Source: Flavobacterium wongokense (GTDB taxonomy: Bacteria; Bacteroidota; Bacteroidia; Flavobacteriales; Flavobacteriaceae). Taken from it: a DNA stretch of 64,000 bases. Within the stretch, counting starts at the first letter, position 1. The number at the start of each line of letters is the position of its first letter. Positions 8,890 through 17,549 of the stretch are shown one piece after another. The notes under the pieces are model-generated. The model was not told the DNA's origin. It was given only the letters and a program-made list of their open reading frames with translations, and made no database searches. The stretch lies in NCBI RefSeq assembly GCF_021608265.1, contig NZ_JAKIHP010000005.1, positions 89,822 to 153,821 of the forward strand. The letters run 5' to 3'. The position numbers and the translations under genes were made by a program.

Positions 8890-9600
8890 TTAAACGGATA
8901 TGAAGGTATTGCTAAAATCCCGTTCCGTAATCAAATCGTTGTAATGGATTGCAACTTTGTTCTTTTCGATTACGGTTTGCGTGATGCTCAAGGTTTTCAA
9001 CGCCTCATTCCTATTGATAACCAAACCGTGTTCGGTGTTTTCTGTTTCGGTGTACCGATGGAAATTGAAGAGTTCGGTTTCATTGACTTCGGGCTTGGTA
9101 TCGAGGAAAGTATAAAACCATTTGGCGCGTTTTTCCCTGATTTCCTTTGGATATAAAGTCGATGACGACCAGATATGGCTTTGTGTTGTATCCAATTCAA
9201 TCGTGCTTTTTTCAACTTCATTCCAGCGCAGCTGATACAACTTTCCGTTTTCAAAAAGCACTAAAGTAAAGGGTTCAATATGGTCTAAATCGATAGCTTT
9301 CCATGCTATAATTACCGAATTGCTGCTGATTAGATCGAGGACAATCAAGCCACGGCTTTTTCGATAATTATCTTTTATAAGATGTCTTTCTTCAGCACCA
9401 TTCAACAAAACCAAAACAGTGGAATGCTCATTAATGGCATACCAGGTTCCTCCTGCCTTTTGATCTTTTGGAAAGATTATTTTTTTGTTATTGATGCTAT
9501 AATTTTTGGGTTCAATGGCGTTGGGCCTGAGTGTTTTTTCATCACGGTTGGAAGTGATGATTATTTTGCCATTGGCATTTACAAAACTTACTGTGCACAT
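8890..9600 (-). CDS. NRDE (TANGO2-like) family protein
   Basis: The 236-residue protein starts with MCTVSFV and has the family signature SNRDE at residues 17-21, then GGTWYAIN and LLNGAEER. The Cys at position 2 after the initiator Met is typical and in this Ntn-hydrolase-like group may become the N-terminal nucleophile. The biochemical role of bacterial NRDE proteins is not settled. The start overlaps the end of the DinB-like gene by 13 bases, so the two are co-transcribed and probably co-translated. Confidence 0.88.
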   Translation of the reverse strand: MCTVSFVNANGKIIITSNRDEKTLRPNAIEPKNYSINNKKIIFPKDQKAGGTWYAINEHSTVLVLLNGAEERHLIKDNYRKSRGLIVLDLISSNSVIIAWKAIDLDHIEPFTLVLFENGKLYQLRWNEVEKSTIELDTTQSHIWSSSTLYPKEIREKRAKWFYTFLDTKPEVNETELFNFHRYTETENTEHGLVINRNEALKTLSITQTVIEKNKVAIHYNDLITERDFSNTFISV

Positions 9601-10076
9601 TGTTTTCGGTATTCTATAGTAGAGCGCGCTACGCCAAAATCTTCGTCAATCTGTAAATGTTCCAATTGTAAAACTGCCACTTTGATCAAAGCCTGATGAT
9701 GGATGCAATGTTCCAGGTTATATAACAACTCCCTGAAATAATTACTGTCAATGCGCAATTCTTCGCCATCAACGATTTGCTGCAATACAAGTGTTTTATC
9801 TCCTTTTTCTAATTTATTCTTAACCTCGTCGATGGTCTGCAAAGCAAAATGGGTATCGGACTGGATTCGGTAATCGCGGTTTCTTTTGTCGTAATTCACG
9901 ATGCCGCTTTCGTATTGATTTTCCAGGCACTGGAACATTTCGATGATATGGCGTGTGTGTTCACCAATGGTCGAATTGCTTAGTCCTTTGCAGGGTGACG
10001 TAAAATCATCATTTGAAAGTTGGTTCAGCAACGAAACCAATTCATTTAATGCCTTGTGTAAAGAGGGTATCAGCAT
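9588..10076 (-). CDS. DinB-like superfamily protein
   Basis: The 162-residue helical protein contains the metal-coordinating histidines typical of the DinB/YfiT four-helix fold: one in STIGEHTRHIIEMF near residue 39 and a pair in NLEHCIHHQALIK near residue 140. Members act as thiol-dependent S-transferases or are uncharacterised; substrate unknown here. It overlaps the NRDE gene and both probably belong to one operon. Confidence 0.83.
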   Translation of the reverse strand: MLIPSLHKALNELVSLLNQLSNDDFTSPCKGLSNSTIGEHTRHIIEMFQCLENQYESGIVNYDKRNRDYRIQSDTHFALQTIDEVKNKLEKGDKTLVLQQIVDGEELRIDSNYFRELLYNLEHCIHHQALIKVAVLQLEHLQIDEDFGVARSTIEYRKQCAQ

Positions 10077-10123
10077 ATCTTTTGATGTTTCTAATCAGTT
10101 ACGGATTTTAGCCTTGTTCAGTT

Positions 10124-10513
10124 TTAGATTTTAAAGTGCAATAAATCGGGTATCTTATTTTTATTTTGGAAAATTAAGATCGCACAACAAAGTAACGTAA
10201 TTATTGCTAAAGTAAATAATTCTCCTCCATCATTTTTCACAACTATCCCCAACACAAATAAGTGCGAAAAAATAGCGCCAAGCATCGTCCCGAATCCGAT
10301 TAGTGCGCCAAGTAAAGTCGTTCTTGGAATCAGTATTAAAATAGATGCAATCAATTCGACTATTCCTGAACCAATCCTTCCAAAAGGTTCTATCCCTAAT
10401 TTGGTGAAGATATAAACGCTTTCTTCTGCTCCGGTAAATTTAAAAAATAAAGTCTGCACAAGGATGATAACAGCGATCAGCTTTACAATCCATATAAATA
10501 TAGTCTTTCCCAT
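10124..10513 (-). CDS. DoxX-like membrane protein
   Basis: The protein has 129 residues and four predicted transmembrane helices. Helix 1 is followed by FFKFTGAEESVYIFTKLGIEPFGR, a pattern of DoxX/MauE-type proteins (KFTG...). The start is placed at the ATG at 10513, one base after the upstream stop, because an earlier ATG lies inside the YHS gene. It is likely co-transcribed with that gene. The function is unknown; relatives are tied to redox or thiosulfate metabolism. Confidence 0.8.
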   Translation of the reverse strand: MGKTIFIWIVKLIAVIILVQTLFFKFTGAEESVYIFTKLGIEPFGRIGSGIVELIASILILIPRTTLLGALIGFGTMLGAIFSHLFVLGIVVKNDGGELFTLAIITLLCCAILIFQNKNKIPDLLHFKI

Positions 10514-10514
10514 T

Positions 10515-10970
10515 TTAGTTGATGATTTTTTTCCAGTTAGCATCCGCTTTTTTCTTCAGATTGACTTCGTCTTTGTTCCAGCTTTTCAAAGTATTATTGA
10601 AAAACGCATTGTAATACAAATTCAGTTTCCCATCTACGATTTTGAAGGTTTCCGGATTGATTTCCACTTTTTCACCATTGGCTCCCATCGCATAAGCACA
10701 CCAACCACCATATTGCGGTTCGTAGCCCGCAGGATTTTTTAGAAACGCTTCTTTATTTGCCTGAGTCGAAAAATTATATGTCACGCCTTCATATGTTGTG
10801 GCAATGGTTGATTTCCCTTTTACGGCTTTTTTTTGTGTAAAGTAGGCAACAGGATCATAACCCTGAATAGCAAGTTTATTTTCCAGGTTGAAATTGGATA
10901 CCCTTGTATTTTGGGCAAATGTTGTTGCTGAAAGAAAAGCAACGAAAAGGATTAAAATTTGTTTCTTCAT
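10515..10970 (-). CDS. Exported YHS-domain protein
   Basis: The 151-residue product begins with a signal peptide (MKKQILILFVAFLSATTFAQ). It then has the YHS-like core: LAIQGYDPVAYFTQKKAVKG, TYEGVTYNFSTQANKEAFLKNP and YEPQYGGWCAYAMG. YHS domains are thought to bind metal, and the single conserved Cys is in GGWCAYA. It is probably periplasmic. The gene precedes the DoxX-like membrane protein by one base, suggesting a two-gene redox or metal-related unit. Confidence 0.9.
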   Translation of the reverse strand: MKKQILILFVAFLSATTFAQNTRVSNFNLENKLAIQGYDPVAYFTQKKAVKGKSTIATTYEGVTYNFSTQANKEAFLKNPAGYEPQYGGWCAYAMGANGEKVEINPETFKIVDGKLNLYYNAFFNNTLKSWNKDEVNLKKKADANWKKIIN

Positions 10971-11058
10971 GTCGAATGTTGTTTTGATTATGAAGCAAAA
11001 TTATAGCGTACTGAAAAAGCAAATTGTCGGATAGTTTACATTTGGGCGCAAATAATTT

Positions 11059-11592
11059 TTACTCCTTAATTTTCCCGTAATAAATCAAATCTACGACTTC
11101 TCCTTTTGTGGTTTTATAATCTTTACGGATTCTGCCTTCGATTTGAAAACCGGCTTTCTCAGCAAGCTTTTGGGCAGCAAAATTACTTTCGTGCGTTCTT
11201 AAAAAGAGTTTGGTAAAGCCAAAATGTTCAAAGCAATACTTTACAAATAATGAAAATGCCTTTGATGTAATACCTCTTCCGGCATATTTTTCATCAGTAT
11301 AACTTCCTAATTCGGCTTTTGGGATATTCCAGTCGATGTTCTTGACGTCGATGAATCCCGCTAATTCATTATTTTCCACATTTACAATCACAAATGGATA
11401 ATACAGTTTGTCTTCGCGTTTTTGGATTATTTCATTCAGGAAAACTGCTGTATCTTCAAATGTCTTTGTCCGGGAAACAGTTCCGGTAAAGAAATCCTCG
11501 AGCCTTTTGCGGTTATTTTCTACCAACGAAAAATAGTTTTGCAAATCACTAAGTTCTAACGGACGAATCCTGAAATGGTCAAAGTTTATCAT
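11059..11592 (-). CDS. GNAT family N-acetyltransferase (RimJ/RimL type)
   Basis: The 177-residue protein fits the ribosomal-protein/antibiotic type of GNAT: N-terminal FDHFRIRPLELSDLQNYF, then AELGSYTDEKYAGRGITSKAF (acetyl-CoA-binding R/Q-x-x-G-x-G/A loop as AGRGITS), LFLRTHESNFAAQKLAEKAG and the final GRIRKDYKTTKGEVVDLI. It would acetylate an amino group using acetyl-CoA; the substrate is unknown. The start overlaps the stop of the Crp-like gene by four bases (ATGA), so translation is probably coupled. Confidence 0.9.
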   Translation of the reverse strand: MINFDHFRIRPLELSDLQNYFSLVENNRKRLEDFFTGTVSRTKTFEDTAVFLNEIIQKREDKLYYPFVIVNVENNELAGFIDVKNIDWNIPKAELGSYTDEKYAGRGITSKAFSLFVKYCFEHFGFTKLFLRTHESNFAAQKLAEKAGFQIEGRIRKDYKTTKGEVVDLIYYGKIKE

Positions 11593-12269
11593 ACTAATTT
11601 TAAAATATCCTCAATAATAATTTCTTTCCTTCCGTAATGCATCAGTCCGTTTTCTTCGAGTTCGTTGAGCAATGAGGTCGCCGTCTGCCTCGAAGTGCAG
11701 ATGATTTGGGCAATGTCATTCTGCGTGAGGTAATTTTCGATTATTACGCGGTTTCCTTCCATTTTCCCATCGCGTTCGGCCCATTCCTTTATAAAGGTAA
11801 GCAACCGGGTTTTGGCATCTTTGGAAATCAGATTGGCATAATTGTTTTTGAGGCGTTTCATTTTAAGCCCAACAAATTTGGTATACGATAGCGCCAGGTT
11901 TGGATTGCGCAACAGCAAATCTTCAAAATCAGAAAGTGTAAAACTGCAGATGGAGACTTCGCTAGTAAGCGCCTTTGCATATTCGTTGGAATTGCGGTCG
12001 TTTTCCAGTTCCAGTTCGCCAAACAAATCACCTTCCTGGATAATATCCTTAATGGTTTCGTTGCCCTCTTCATCGATGGAGACAATTTTAATGTTTCCCC
12101 TTTTGAGCAGGAAAACCCGAGGCACATCTGACGAGGAAAAATAAATGATATCGCCTTTTTTGGCTTTCTTAAATCCAACAATGATGCACAACTGCCTGAT
12201 TTGAGACATGCTCAAAGTCCGAAAAAGCTTGTGGTCACGGAGATACCAGTATTTTAGTTCTTCATACAT
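11589..12269 (-). CDS. Crp/Fnr family transcriptional regulator
   Basis: The 226-residue protein has an N-terminal cyclic-nucleotide-binding-like beta roll (KKGDIIYFSSSDVPRVFLLK, IIQEGDLFGELELEND) and a C-terminal winged helix (LTQNDIAQIICTSRQTATSLLNELEENGL). The start is taken at ATG 12269, giving MYEELKYWYLRDHKLF; upstream codons reach into the intergenic terminator and look non-coding. There are no Fnr-type clustered cysteines, so an iron-sulfur oxygen sensor is unlikely. It is co-transcribed with a GNAT gene. Confidence 0.92.
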   Translation of the reverse strand: MYEELKYWYLRDHKLFRTLSMSQIRQLCIIVGFKKAKKGDIIYFSSSDVPRVFLLKRGNIKIVSIDEEGNETIKDIIQEGDLFGELELENDRNSNEYAKALTSEVSICSFTLSDFEDLLLRNPNLALSYTKFVGLKMKRLKNNYANLISKDAKTRLLTFIKEWAERDGKMEGNRVIIENYLTQNDIAQIICTSRQTATSLLNELEENGLMHYGRKEIIIEDILKLV

Positions 12270-12297
12270 AAGGTAAATGTAGCAATTTTTCCAAATC

Positions 12298-12326
12298 AAA
12301 AAGCCCTTTCATTTCTGAAAGGGCTT
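12298..12326 (-). terminator. Rho-independent terminator after acyl-CoA dehydrogenase
   Basis: On the minus strand AAGCCCTTTC, a six-base loop and GAAAGGGCTT form a 10-bp stem followed by a short U-run. It lies between the acyl-CoA dehydrogenase and the Crp-like gene. Confidence 0.85.
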
Positions 12327-12380
12327 GATGAGTATTAATTTTAAATTTTAAAAGTAGTTCTTCAAAGATATAAAAAAATA

Positions 12381-13517
12381 TTATACCAAACCACGCGAAA
12401 TTACAATTCTTTGAATTTCTGAAGTTCCTTCATAAATCTGTGTGATTTTGGAGTCACGCATCATACGTTCTACGTGGTATTCCGCCACATATCCATTTCC
12501 TCCGTGAATCTGAACCGCGTCATTTGCCACTTCCAAAGCGATTTCAGAAGCGTATAATTTTGCCATTGAACCGGAATGTGCAATATCTTTTCCTTCGTCT
12601 TTTTCGCAGGCAGCTTTCATAATCAAAAGTTTTGCCGCTGTAATTTTCACAAACATATCAGCCAATTTGAATGAAATTGCCTGGTGTTTGAAAATTTCCT
12701 TTCCGAATGCTTTTCTTTCGTGAGCATATTTCAAAGCCAATTCATAAGCACCTGTTGCAATTCCTAAAGCCTGGGAAGCAATCCCGATCCGTCCACCGTT
12801 TAGTACGTTCATCGCAAAATTAAATCCGAAACCGTCAGCACCAATCCTGTTTTCCTTTGGAACCTTAACATCGGTGAACATTAAGGAATGTGTGTCGCTT
12901 CCGCGGATTCCCATTTTCTTTTCTTTTGGCCCAATCTCAAATCCTGCCCAACCTTTTTCAACGATAAAAGCGTTGATTCCTTTGTGCCCTTTTTCGATAT
13001 CGGTTTGTGCAATTACCAAATACGTCGAAGCGGTTCCACCATTGGTAATCCAGTTTTTGGTTCCGTTTAACAAATAGTAATCGCCCATATCCTTTGCGGT
13101 TGTTTTTTGCGAACTTGCATCACTACCTGCCTCAGGTTCCGACAAACAAAATGCCCCGATAACCTCACCTTTTGCCAAAGGCACCAAATATTTCATTTTT
13201 TGCTCTTCCGAACAGTATTTTTCCATTCCGGCACAAACCAAAGAGTTGTTAACTGACATGATTACAGCTGCAGAAGCATCTACTTTTGCAATTTCGGTCA
13301 TTGCCAAAACATAGGAAACGCTGTCCAATCCGGCACCGCCATATTTTGGATCTACCATCATTCCCAGGAATCCTAATTCCGCCATCATTTTTACCTGTTC
13401 TGTTGGGAACTTCGAATGTTCGTCCCTTTCAATTACGCCAGGCAATAATTCAGCTTGAGCAAAATCTCTCGCTGCTTGTTGAATCATTAACTGTTCTTCG
13501 GTTAAATTAAAATCCAT
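12381..13517 (-). CDS. Acyl-CoA dehydrogenase
   Basis: The 378-residue flavoprotein starts MDFNLTEEQLMIQQAARDFA and carries the family signatures GAFCLSEPEAGSDASS (substrate-binding loop), NWITNGG (flavin contact) and QIHGGNGYVAEYHVERMMRD near the C-terminus. The catalytic base is the Glu in TQIYEGTSEIQR, the short- or medium-chain position. It oxidises acyl-CoA to enoyl-CoA and passes electrons to ETF in fatty acid or branched-chain amino acid breakdown. A minus-strand promoter-like TTG, 20-base spacer and TACTTTTTG lie upstream around 13559-13590. The gene is monocistronic, with a terminator behind it. Confidence 0.95.
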   Translation of the reverse strand: MDFNLTEEQLMIQQAARDFAQAELLPGVIERDEHSKFPTEQVKMMAELGFLGMMVDPKYGGAGLDSVSYVLAMTEIAKVDASAAVIMSVNNSLVCAGMEKYCSEEQKMKYLVPLAKGEVIGAFCLSEPEAGSDASSQKTTAKDMGDYYLLNGTKNWITNGGTASTYLVIAQTDIEKGHKGINAFIVEKGWAGFEIGPKEKKMGIRGSDTHSLMFTDVKVPKENRIGADGFGFNFAMNVLNGGRIGIASQALGIATGAYELALKYAHERKAFGKEIFKHQAISFKLADMFVKITAAKLLIMKAACEKDEGKDIAHSGSMAKLYASEIALEVANDAVQIHGGNGYVAEYHVERMMRDSKITQIYEGTSEIQRIVISRGLV

Positions 13518-13610
13518 AGTATGAAAATTATGTGTTTCTATTCTTTAATTTTGGTGCCCAAAAGTATAATAATAAAGTTAAAATTTCAAACGTTTTCGTA
13601 AATTTAGCCA

Positions 13611-14678
13611 ATGCACAAAGAAACTTATAATGTTATTGGAGTTATGTCGGGCACTTCGCTCGACGGTATTGATTTGGCCCACATTCACTTTTCAATTGCG
13701 GATGCCAAATGGAGTTTCGAAATCCTGGAAGCGGAAACGGTTTCCTATGACAATGATTGGCTGGAAAAATTCAAAAATGCCGTTGATTTTTCAAAAGAGG
13801 ATTTGACAAAACTGAATCAGGATTATACGGTGCTTTTAGCAAATGCCATCAAAACATTTATCGAAAAGCATCAAATCGGAAATCTCGATGCGGTTTGTTC
13901 GCACGGACACACGATACTACATCAACCTCAGAAGGGTTTCACTTTACAAATTGGTAATTTGCCCGAAATTGCCGAAACCCTGAATCAAACCGTCGTTTGC
14001 GATTTTCGGGTTCAGGATGTTGAATTGGGCGGACAGGGCGCACCTTTGGTTCCGATTGGTGATAGGATTCTTTTTTCCGATTATGATTACTGCCTGAATC
14101 TTGGCGGATTTTCGAATGTTTCGTTTGAACAGGATGGAAAACGGATTGCGTTTGACATTTCGCCTGTGAATACGGTTTTGAATTTTTATGCCAATAAATT
14201 GGGATTGGATTATGATGATAAAGGAATTATTTCAAAATCGGGAACACTCAATGAGGATTTGCTGAATGAATTAAATGCTTTGGATTATTACAAAAAACCA
14301 TTCCCAAAATCACTTGGATTTGAATATGTCAAGGAAATTGTTTTACCATTGATTGAAAAGCACAGCATTTCGACTGAAGACCAAATGCATACTTTCACAG
14401 AGCATCTTGCCTTTCAGGTTTCGCAGGCTTTGCCCAATAAAACGGGAAAACTTTTAGCAACAGGTGGTGGTGCCTACAATGATTTTTTAATCGCACGAAT
14501 AAAATTTTGGTTACCCAATTTGGAAATCATAATTCCCGATAAGAAAACACTTGAGTTTAAGGAAGCCTTGATTTTTGCGTTGCTTGGCGTATTAAAGCTC
14601 CGAAACGAAATCAATGTTTTGAGTAGTGTTACCGGAGCCAAACAGGACCATTCTTCGGGGGTTGTTTTTTTAAGTTGA
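13611..14678 (+). CDS. anmK: Anhydro-N-acetylmuramic acid kinase
   Basis: The 355-residue kinase converts 1,6-anhydro-MurNAc to MurNAc-6-phosphate in cell wall recycling. Family motifs are VIGVMSGTSLDGIDLA at the N-terminus (phosphate loop), CSHGHTILHQP, ELGGQGAPLVPIGD, NLGGFSNVSF and ATGGGAYNDFL. The length is normal. It is divergent from the acyl-CoA dehydrogenase gene with about 90 bases between the starts. Confidence 0.95.
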   Translation: MHKETYNVIGVMSGTSLDGIDLAHIHFSIADAKWSFEILEAETVSYDNDWLEKFKNAVDFSKEDLTKLNQDYTVLLANAIKTFIEKHQIGNLDAVCSHGHTILHQPQKGFTLQIGNLPEIAETLNQTVVCDFRVQDVELGGQGAPLVPIGDRILFSDYDYCLNLGGFSNVSFEQDGKRIAFDISPVNTVLNFYANKLGLDYDDKGIISKSGTLNEDLLNELNALDYYKKPFPKSLGFEYVKEIVLPLIEKHSISTEDQMHTFTEHLAFQVSQALPNKTGKLLATGGGAYNDFLIARIKFWLPNLEIIIPDKKTLEFKEALIFALLGVLKLRNEINVLSSVTGAKQDHSSGVVFLS

Positions 14679-14743
14679 ATTTAAGAAAAGTGCTTTTTGC
14701 TTTTTCATACATTAGCTTTTCAAACCAAAAAATTTTTAATACT

Positions 14744-15028
14744 ATGAGAAAACTACTATTTGCTGTAATAGCATTATTAGGATTGACTTTGAGTGTAAAT
14801 GCTCAGGATAAATCAAAAAAAGCGGCTGCAAAACCAGCTACCGAAACAAAAGCACCTTTGAAAAAGGACGGAACTCCGGACAAACGCTATAAGGAGAATC
14901 AGGCTCCAAAGGCTCCACTTAAAAAAGACGGTACGCCGGACAAACGTTACAAGGAAAACAAAGCTCCGAAAGCGCCTGTAAAAAAAGACGGAACTCCGGA
15001 CAAAAGATATAAAGAGAACAAAAAATAA
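14744..15028 (+). CDS. Small exported repeat protein (DGTPDKRYKEN repeats)
   Basis: The start is the ATG at 14744, giving 94 residues with a signal peptide MRKLLFAVIALLGLTLSVNAQ. Codons upstream belong to the anmK end and intergenic DNA. After a lysine/alanine-rich spacer come three tandem copies of an about 20-residue unit built on (L/V)KKDGTPDKRYKENKAPKAP, and the last ends the protein. The composition is extremely hydrophilic, with no predicted fold. Similar DGTPD-RYKEN units occur in other flavobacterial secreted proteins as far as I recall, but I know of no function. It is followed by a strong terminator. Confidence 0.85.
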   Translation: MRKLLFAVIALLGLTLSVNAQDKSKKAAAKPATETKAPLKKDGTPDKRYKENQAPKAPLKKDGTPDKRYKENKAPKAPVKKDGTPDKRYKENKK

Positions 15029-15033
15029 TTATA

Positions 15034-15062
15034 AAAAACGCCACTCAATAAGTGGCGTTTTT
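15034..15062 (+). terminator. Bidirectional terminator between small repeat protein and T9SS protein
   Basis: AAACGCCACT, loop CAATA, AGTGGCGTTT, with A-run before and T-run after. It sits between convergent genes, so it can serve both. The hairpin is base-for-base the same as the one at 20909-20938. Confidence 0.9.
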
Positions 15063-15088
15063 AACTTAACTAATTTAAATCACTACAA

Positions 15089-17404
15089 TCACTCCTTTAT
15101 TATCTTTATTGTTTTACTGCCATTTTTGGTAGCTGCTTTTACAAAATATACACCGCTGCTCAATGTCGACAAATCTATTTTTTGGATTGGGGTCTCTGAT
15201 TTTTCTGAAAATACAATTTGTCCACTAATCGTATAGACAGAAACTGAGATTATTGAATCCATCGCCGTTAGATTTAAAATATCCCTGACAGGATTTGGGA
15301 AAACACTTACATGCGCCATGCCAGGATTACTGGTTCCTAAACTGTCGGGCAATTGAACACGGAAAGTAAAAAGTTCACCCCATTCACTGGCATCAAAATC
15401 AACGCCCCATCCTACAATATACCTACCATTTTCCGACATCGAATTCGGAATGAAAATCAATTTATTCCCCAAATCCGTTGCCAATGCATTCTCTACGTAA
15501 GCATTAAATTCCTGAAGTCCACCGGTTGGTGTCCATATAAAAGGAACAGTAGGATCAAAGGGACCAATGTCAAACCATCCGATGACCATAGTTCCGTCAT
15601 GATTTATCGAAGCCACATAACCTGTGCCATTTCCTCCTGTCAGGCTGCCCAAATTAATGACTCCAGTGCTCTGGCTCCATATCCAAGGCTCATTATTATT
15701 TGCATAATCCCCGATACCGCCAATCCAGTTACCATCACTGGAAACAGCGCTACATTCCCCTAATTGATTGTATTCGTCCGTAGCACTTCCATTGGGATTG
15801 ATTAATAAGAACTCATTTGGAAAATATCCTCCAGCTGGATTTTTTCTCCATACTGCCGATTTCCATGGACCATTAAGGTCCTGCCATCCTACAACCACAT
15901 TTCCGTCATGGCTGACAGCATTAGCCCTTGTACTCCTGTTTGTGCTATCATAAAGACTCCCAAGATCCATAAATCCTTCAGCTGCTGACCATGCCACAGA
16001 ATGACCGAATAGGGTTGTCCCGTTACCAACCGCAGGATTTGCCCAGGAAAGGCCAACCAGCGTATTTCCATCCCCAGAGATATCAAAACCACCACTTACA
16101 TTGCCATCTACGTTAATGCCCAGGCTGCCTAAATTTGTCCATTGGTTATTGGTAATATCGTAGCGGGCCATTTCGGTTCTTGTGCTATTTGGAATCAATG
16201 ATTTTTTATAAAAATTCCCCTGAGAACCACAAACATGGATATCAGTACCCGTAACCGCAATGTCATATAAGGCGGGTTCAGCATTGAACAATGTTTCATT
16301 TGCCCAGTTCCAGGTTGTGCCACCATCGTTAGATTCAAATATTAAATCTGGTGTTCCAACAAGTATAAGATTGTTTGCTGTTGTCCAGGCAACGTCTCTC
16401 CAAATCATCCCTTCAGTCATTGGAGATATACTTGATTGTGTCCAGGTTTCGCCACCATCAATGGTTTTAAGGATATAAGTTTCACACGTTACTATTGCCG
16501 TCATTTCATCATAAAAATTAATCCCCACCAATAAATTGGCCGGATTGTTATAAATCGTTGTCCAGCTCAAGCCTAAATCAGTTGATTTTTGAATAGTACC
16601 ACCATTAGTAATTAAAAAATAAACACCTCCTATATGCGTTATCTTATAAGGGATTCCTTCAAGTCCTGTTGCGGTTGTCCAGGTATCACCCCCATCATTC
16701 GTTATATAAAGAGCGGGGCTGTCGTCCAATTGAGCTCCAACAATTCCGTTGCTTTCATCCATAAAATCAATACTGGTGTAGATGTAAACAGAATCACTAC
16801 CTCCTGGAGTTAACGCTGTCCATGACATTCCCGAATTGATCGTTTTGGCGCAATATTGATTCCAGCCACAAACATAGCCTGTAGAAAAATTGACAAAGCT
16901 CATCGATTCAATGCCTCTGTGAGAGTTGTCTGTCCAAACAGGAGTCCAGGTTTCACCACCGTTTATGGTCCTCAATACAATGCCGTTCCCATTAGACGTG
17001 TATTGTTGACCAGCAGCAAAACCAACCCTATCCTGGTTGTCCGGAAAAGCAATGCTTCTGTAAATGTACTGATTCGACGCCAATACATTCCTTTGCCATT
17101 CCATTGATAAAGGAGTAACAATATTATTGGTCCCTGAAAGCAAATTACCATTTGAGGAAAATTCGGCACTACCACCGATACCGAATCCAGGGGCTGCACC
17201 ACCTATCTGTTGTACAGTATTTGTTTCAGGGAACCATAATGAGTAAGGACCAGCCTGAGCTTCATAACCGGATACCGTTCCCTGATTGGAAACACCACAG
17301 GTTTCATAAAAAGTGTCCTTAATTAAAAATTGGGCAAATAAATTATTGGCAAAAAGAAAGCATGCCAATAGCATCATAGAAGTAGTTTTTTTCATAGTTG
17401 TCAT
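15089..17404 (-). CDS. Secreted BNR/YCF48-like beta-propeller protein with T9SS type A sorting domain
   Basis: The start is placed at ATG 17404 (or 17395) because the signal peptide MKKTTSMMLLACFLFANNLFAQ begins there; more upstream codons look non-coding. About 771 residues. Residues 100-400 contain sialidase/YCF48-like blades with the GG.TWT motif (INGGETWTPVW, NDGGDTWTTA, DGGETWTQSS, NDGGTTWNWA). The second half has HAF-like repeats (LGSL..GNGTGYVASINHDG, VVVGWQDLNG). The C-terminus VSVFPNPVRDILNL...GVYFVKAATKNGSKTIKIIKE is a type A sorting signal for the type IX system. It is probably cell-surface or released; ligand unknown. Confidence 0.9.
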   Translation of the reverse strand: MTTMKKTTSMMLLACFLFANNLFAQFLIKDTFYETCGVSNQGTVSGYEAQAGPYSLWFPETNTVQQIGGAAPGFGIGGSAEFSSNGNLLSGTNNIVTPLSMEWQRNVLASNQYIYRSIAFPDNQDRVGFAAGQQYTSNGNGIVLRTINGGETWTPVWTDNSHRGIESMSFVNFSTGYVCGWNQYCAKTINSGMSWTALTPGGSDSVYIYTSIDFMDESNGIVGAQLDDSPALYITNDGGDTWTTATGLEGIPYKITHIGGVYFLITNGGTIQKSTDLGLSWTTIYNNPANLLVGINFYDEMTAIVTCETYILKTIDGGETWTQSSISPMTEGMIWRDVAWTTANNLILVGTPDLIFESNDGGTTWNWANETLFNAEPALYDIAVTGTDIHVCGSQGNFYKKSLIPNSTRTEMARYDITNNQWTNLGSLGINVDGNVSGGFDISGDGNTLVGLSWANPAVGNGTTLFGHSVAWSAAEGFMDLGSLYDSTNRSTRANAVSHDGNVVVGWQDLNGPWKSAVWRKNPAGGYFPNEFLLINPNGSATDEYNQLGECSAVSSDGNWIGGIGDYANNNEPWIWSQSTGVINLGSLTGGNGTGYVASINHDGTMVIGWFDIGPFDPTVPFIWTPTGGLQEFNAYVENALATDLGNKLIFIPNSMSENGRYIVGWGVDFDASEWGELFTFRVQLPDSLGTSNPGMAHVSVFPNPVRDILNLTAMDSIISVSVYTISGQIVFSEKSETPIQKIDLSTLSSGVYFVKAATKNGSKTIKIIKE

Positions 17405-17549
17405 AGATTTAGTAAACTTATGAGACAAACTTATCTCAAATGACACTATGAAAAAAGACAAAGACTTTTCAAATTCACGAAATTCGATACAGCAAAACAA
17501 CAATTAAACAATTGAAAAACAAATACTTATGGCATTTAAAAAAATACTA

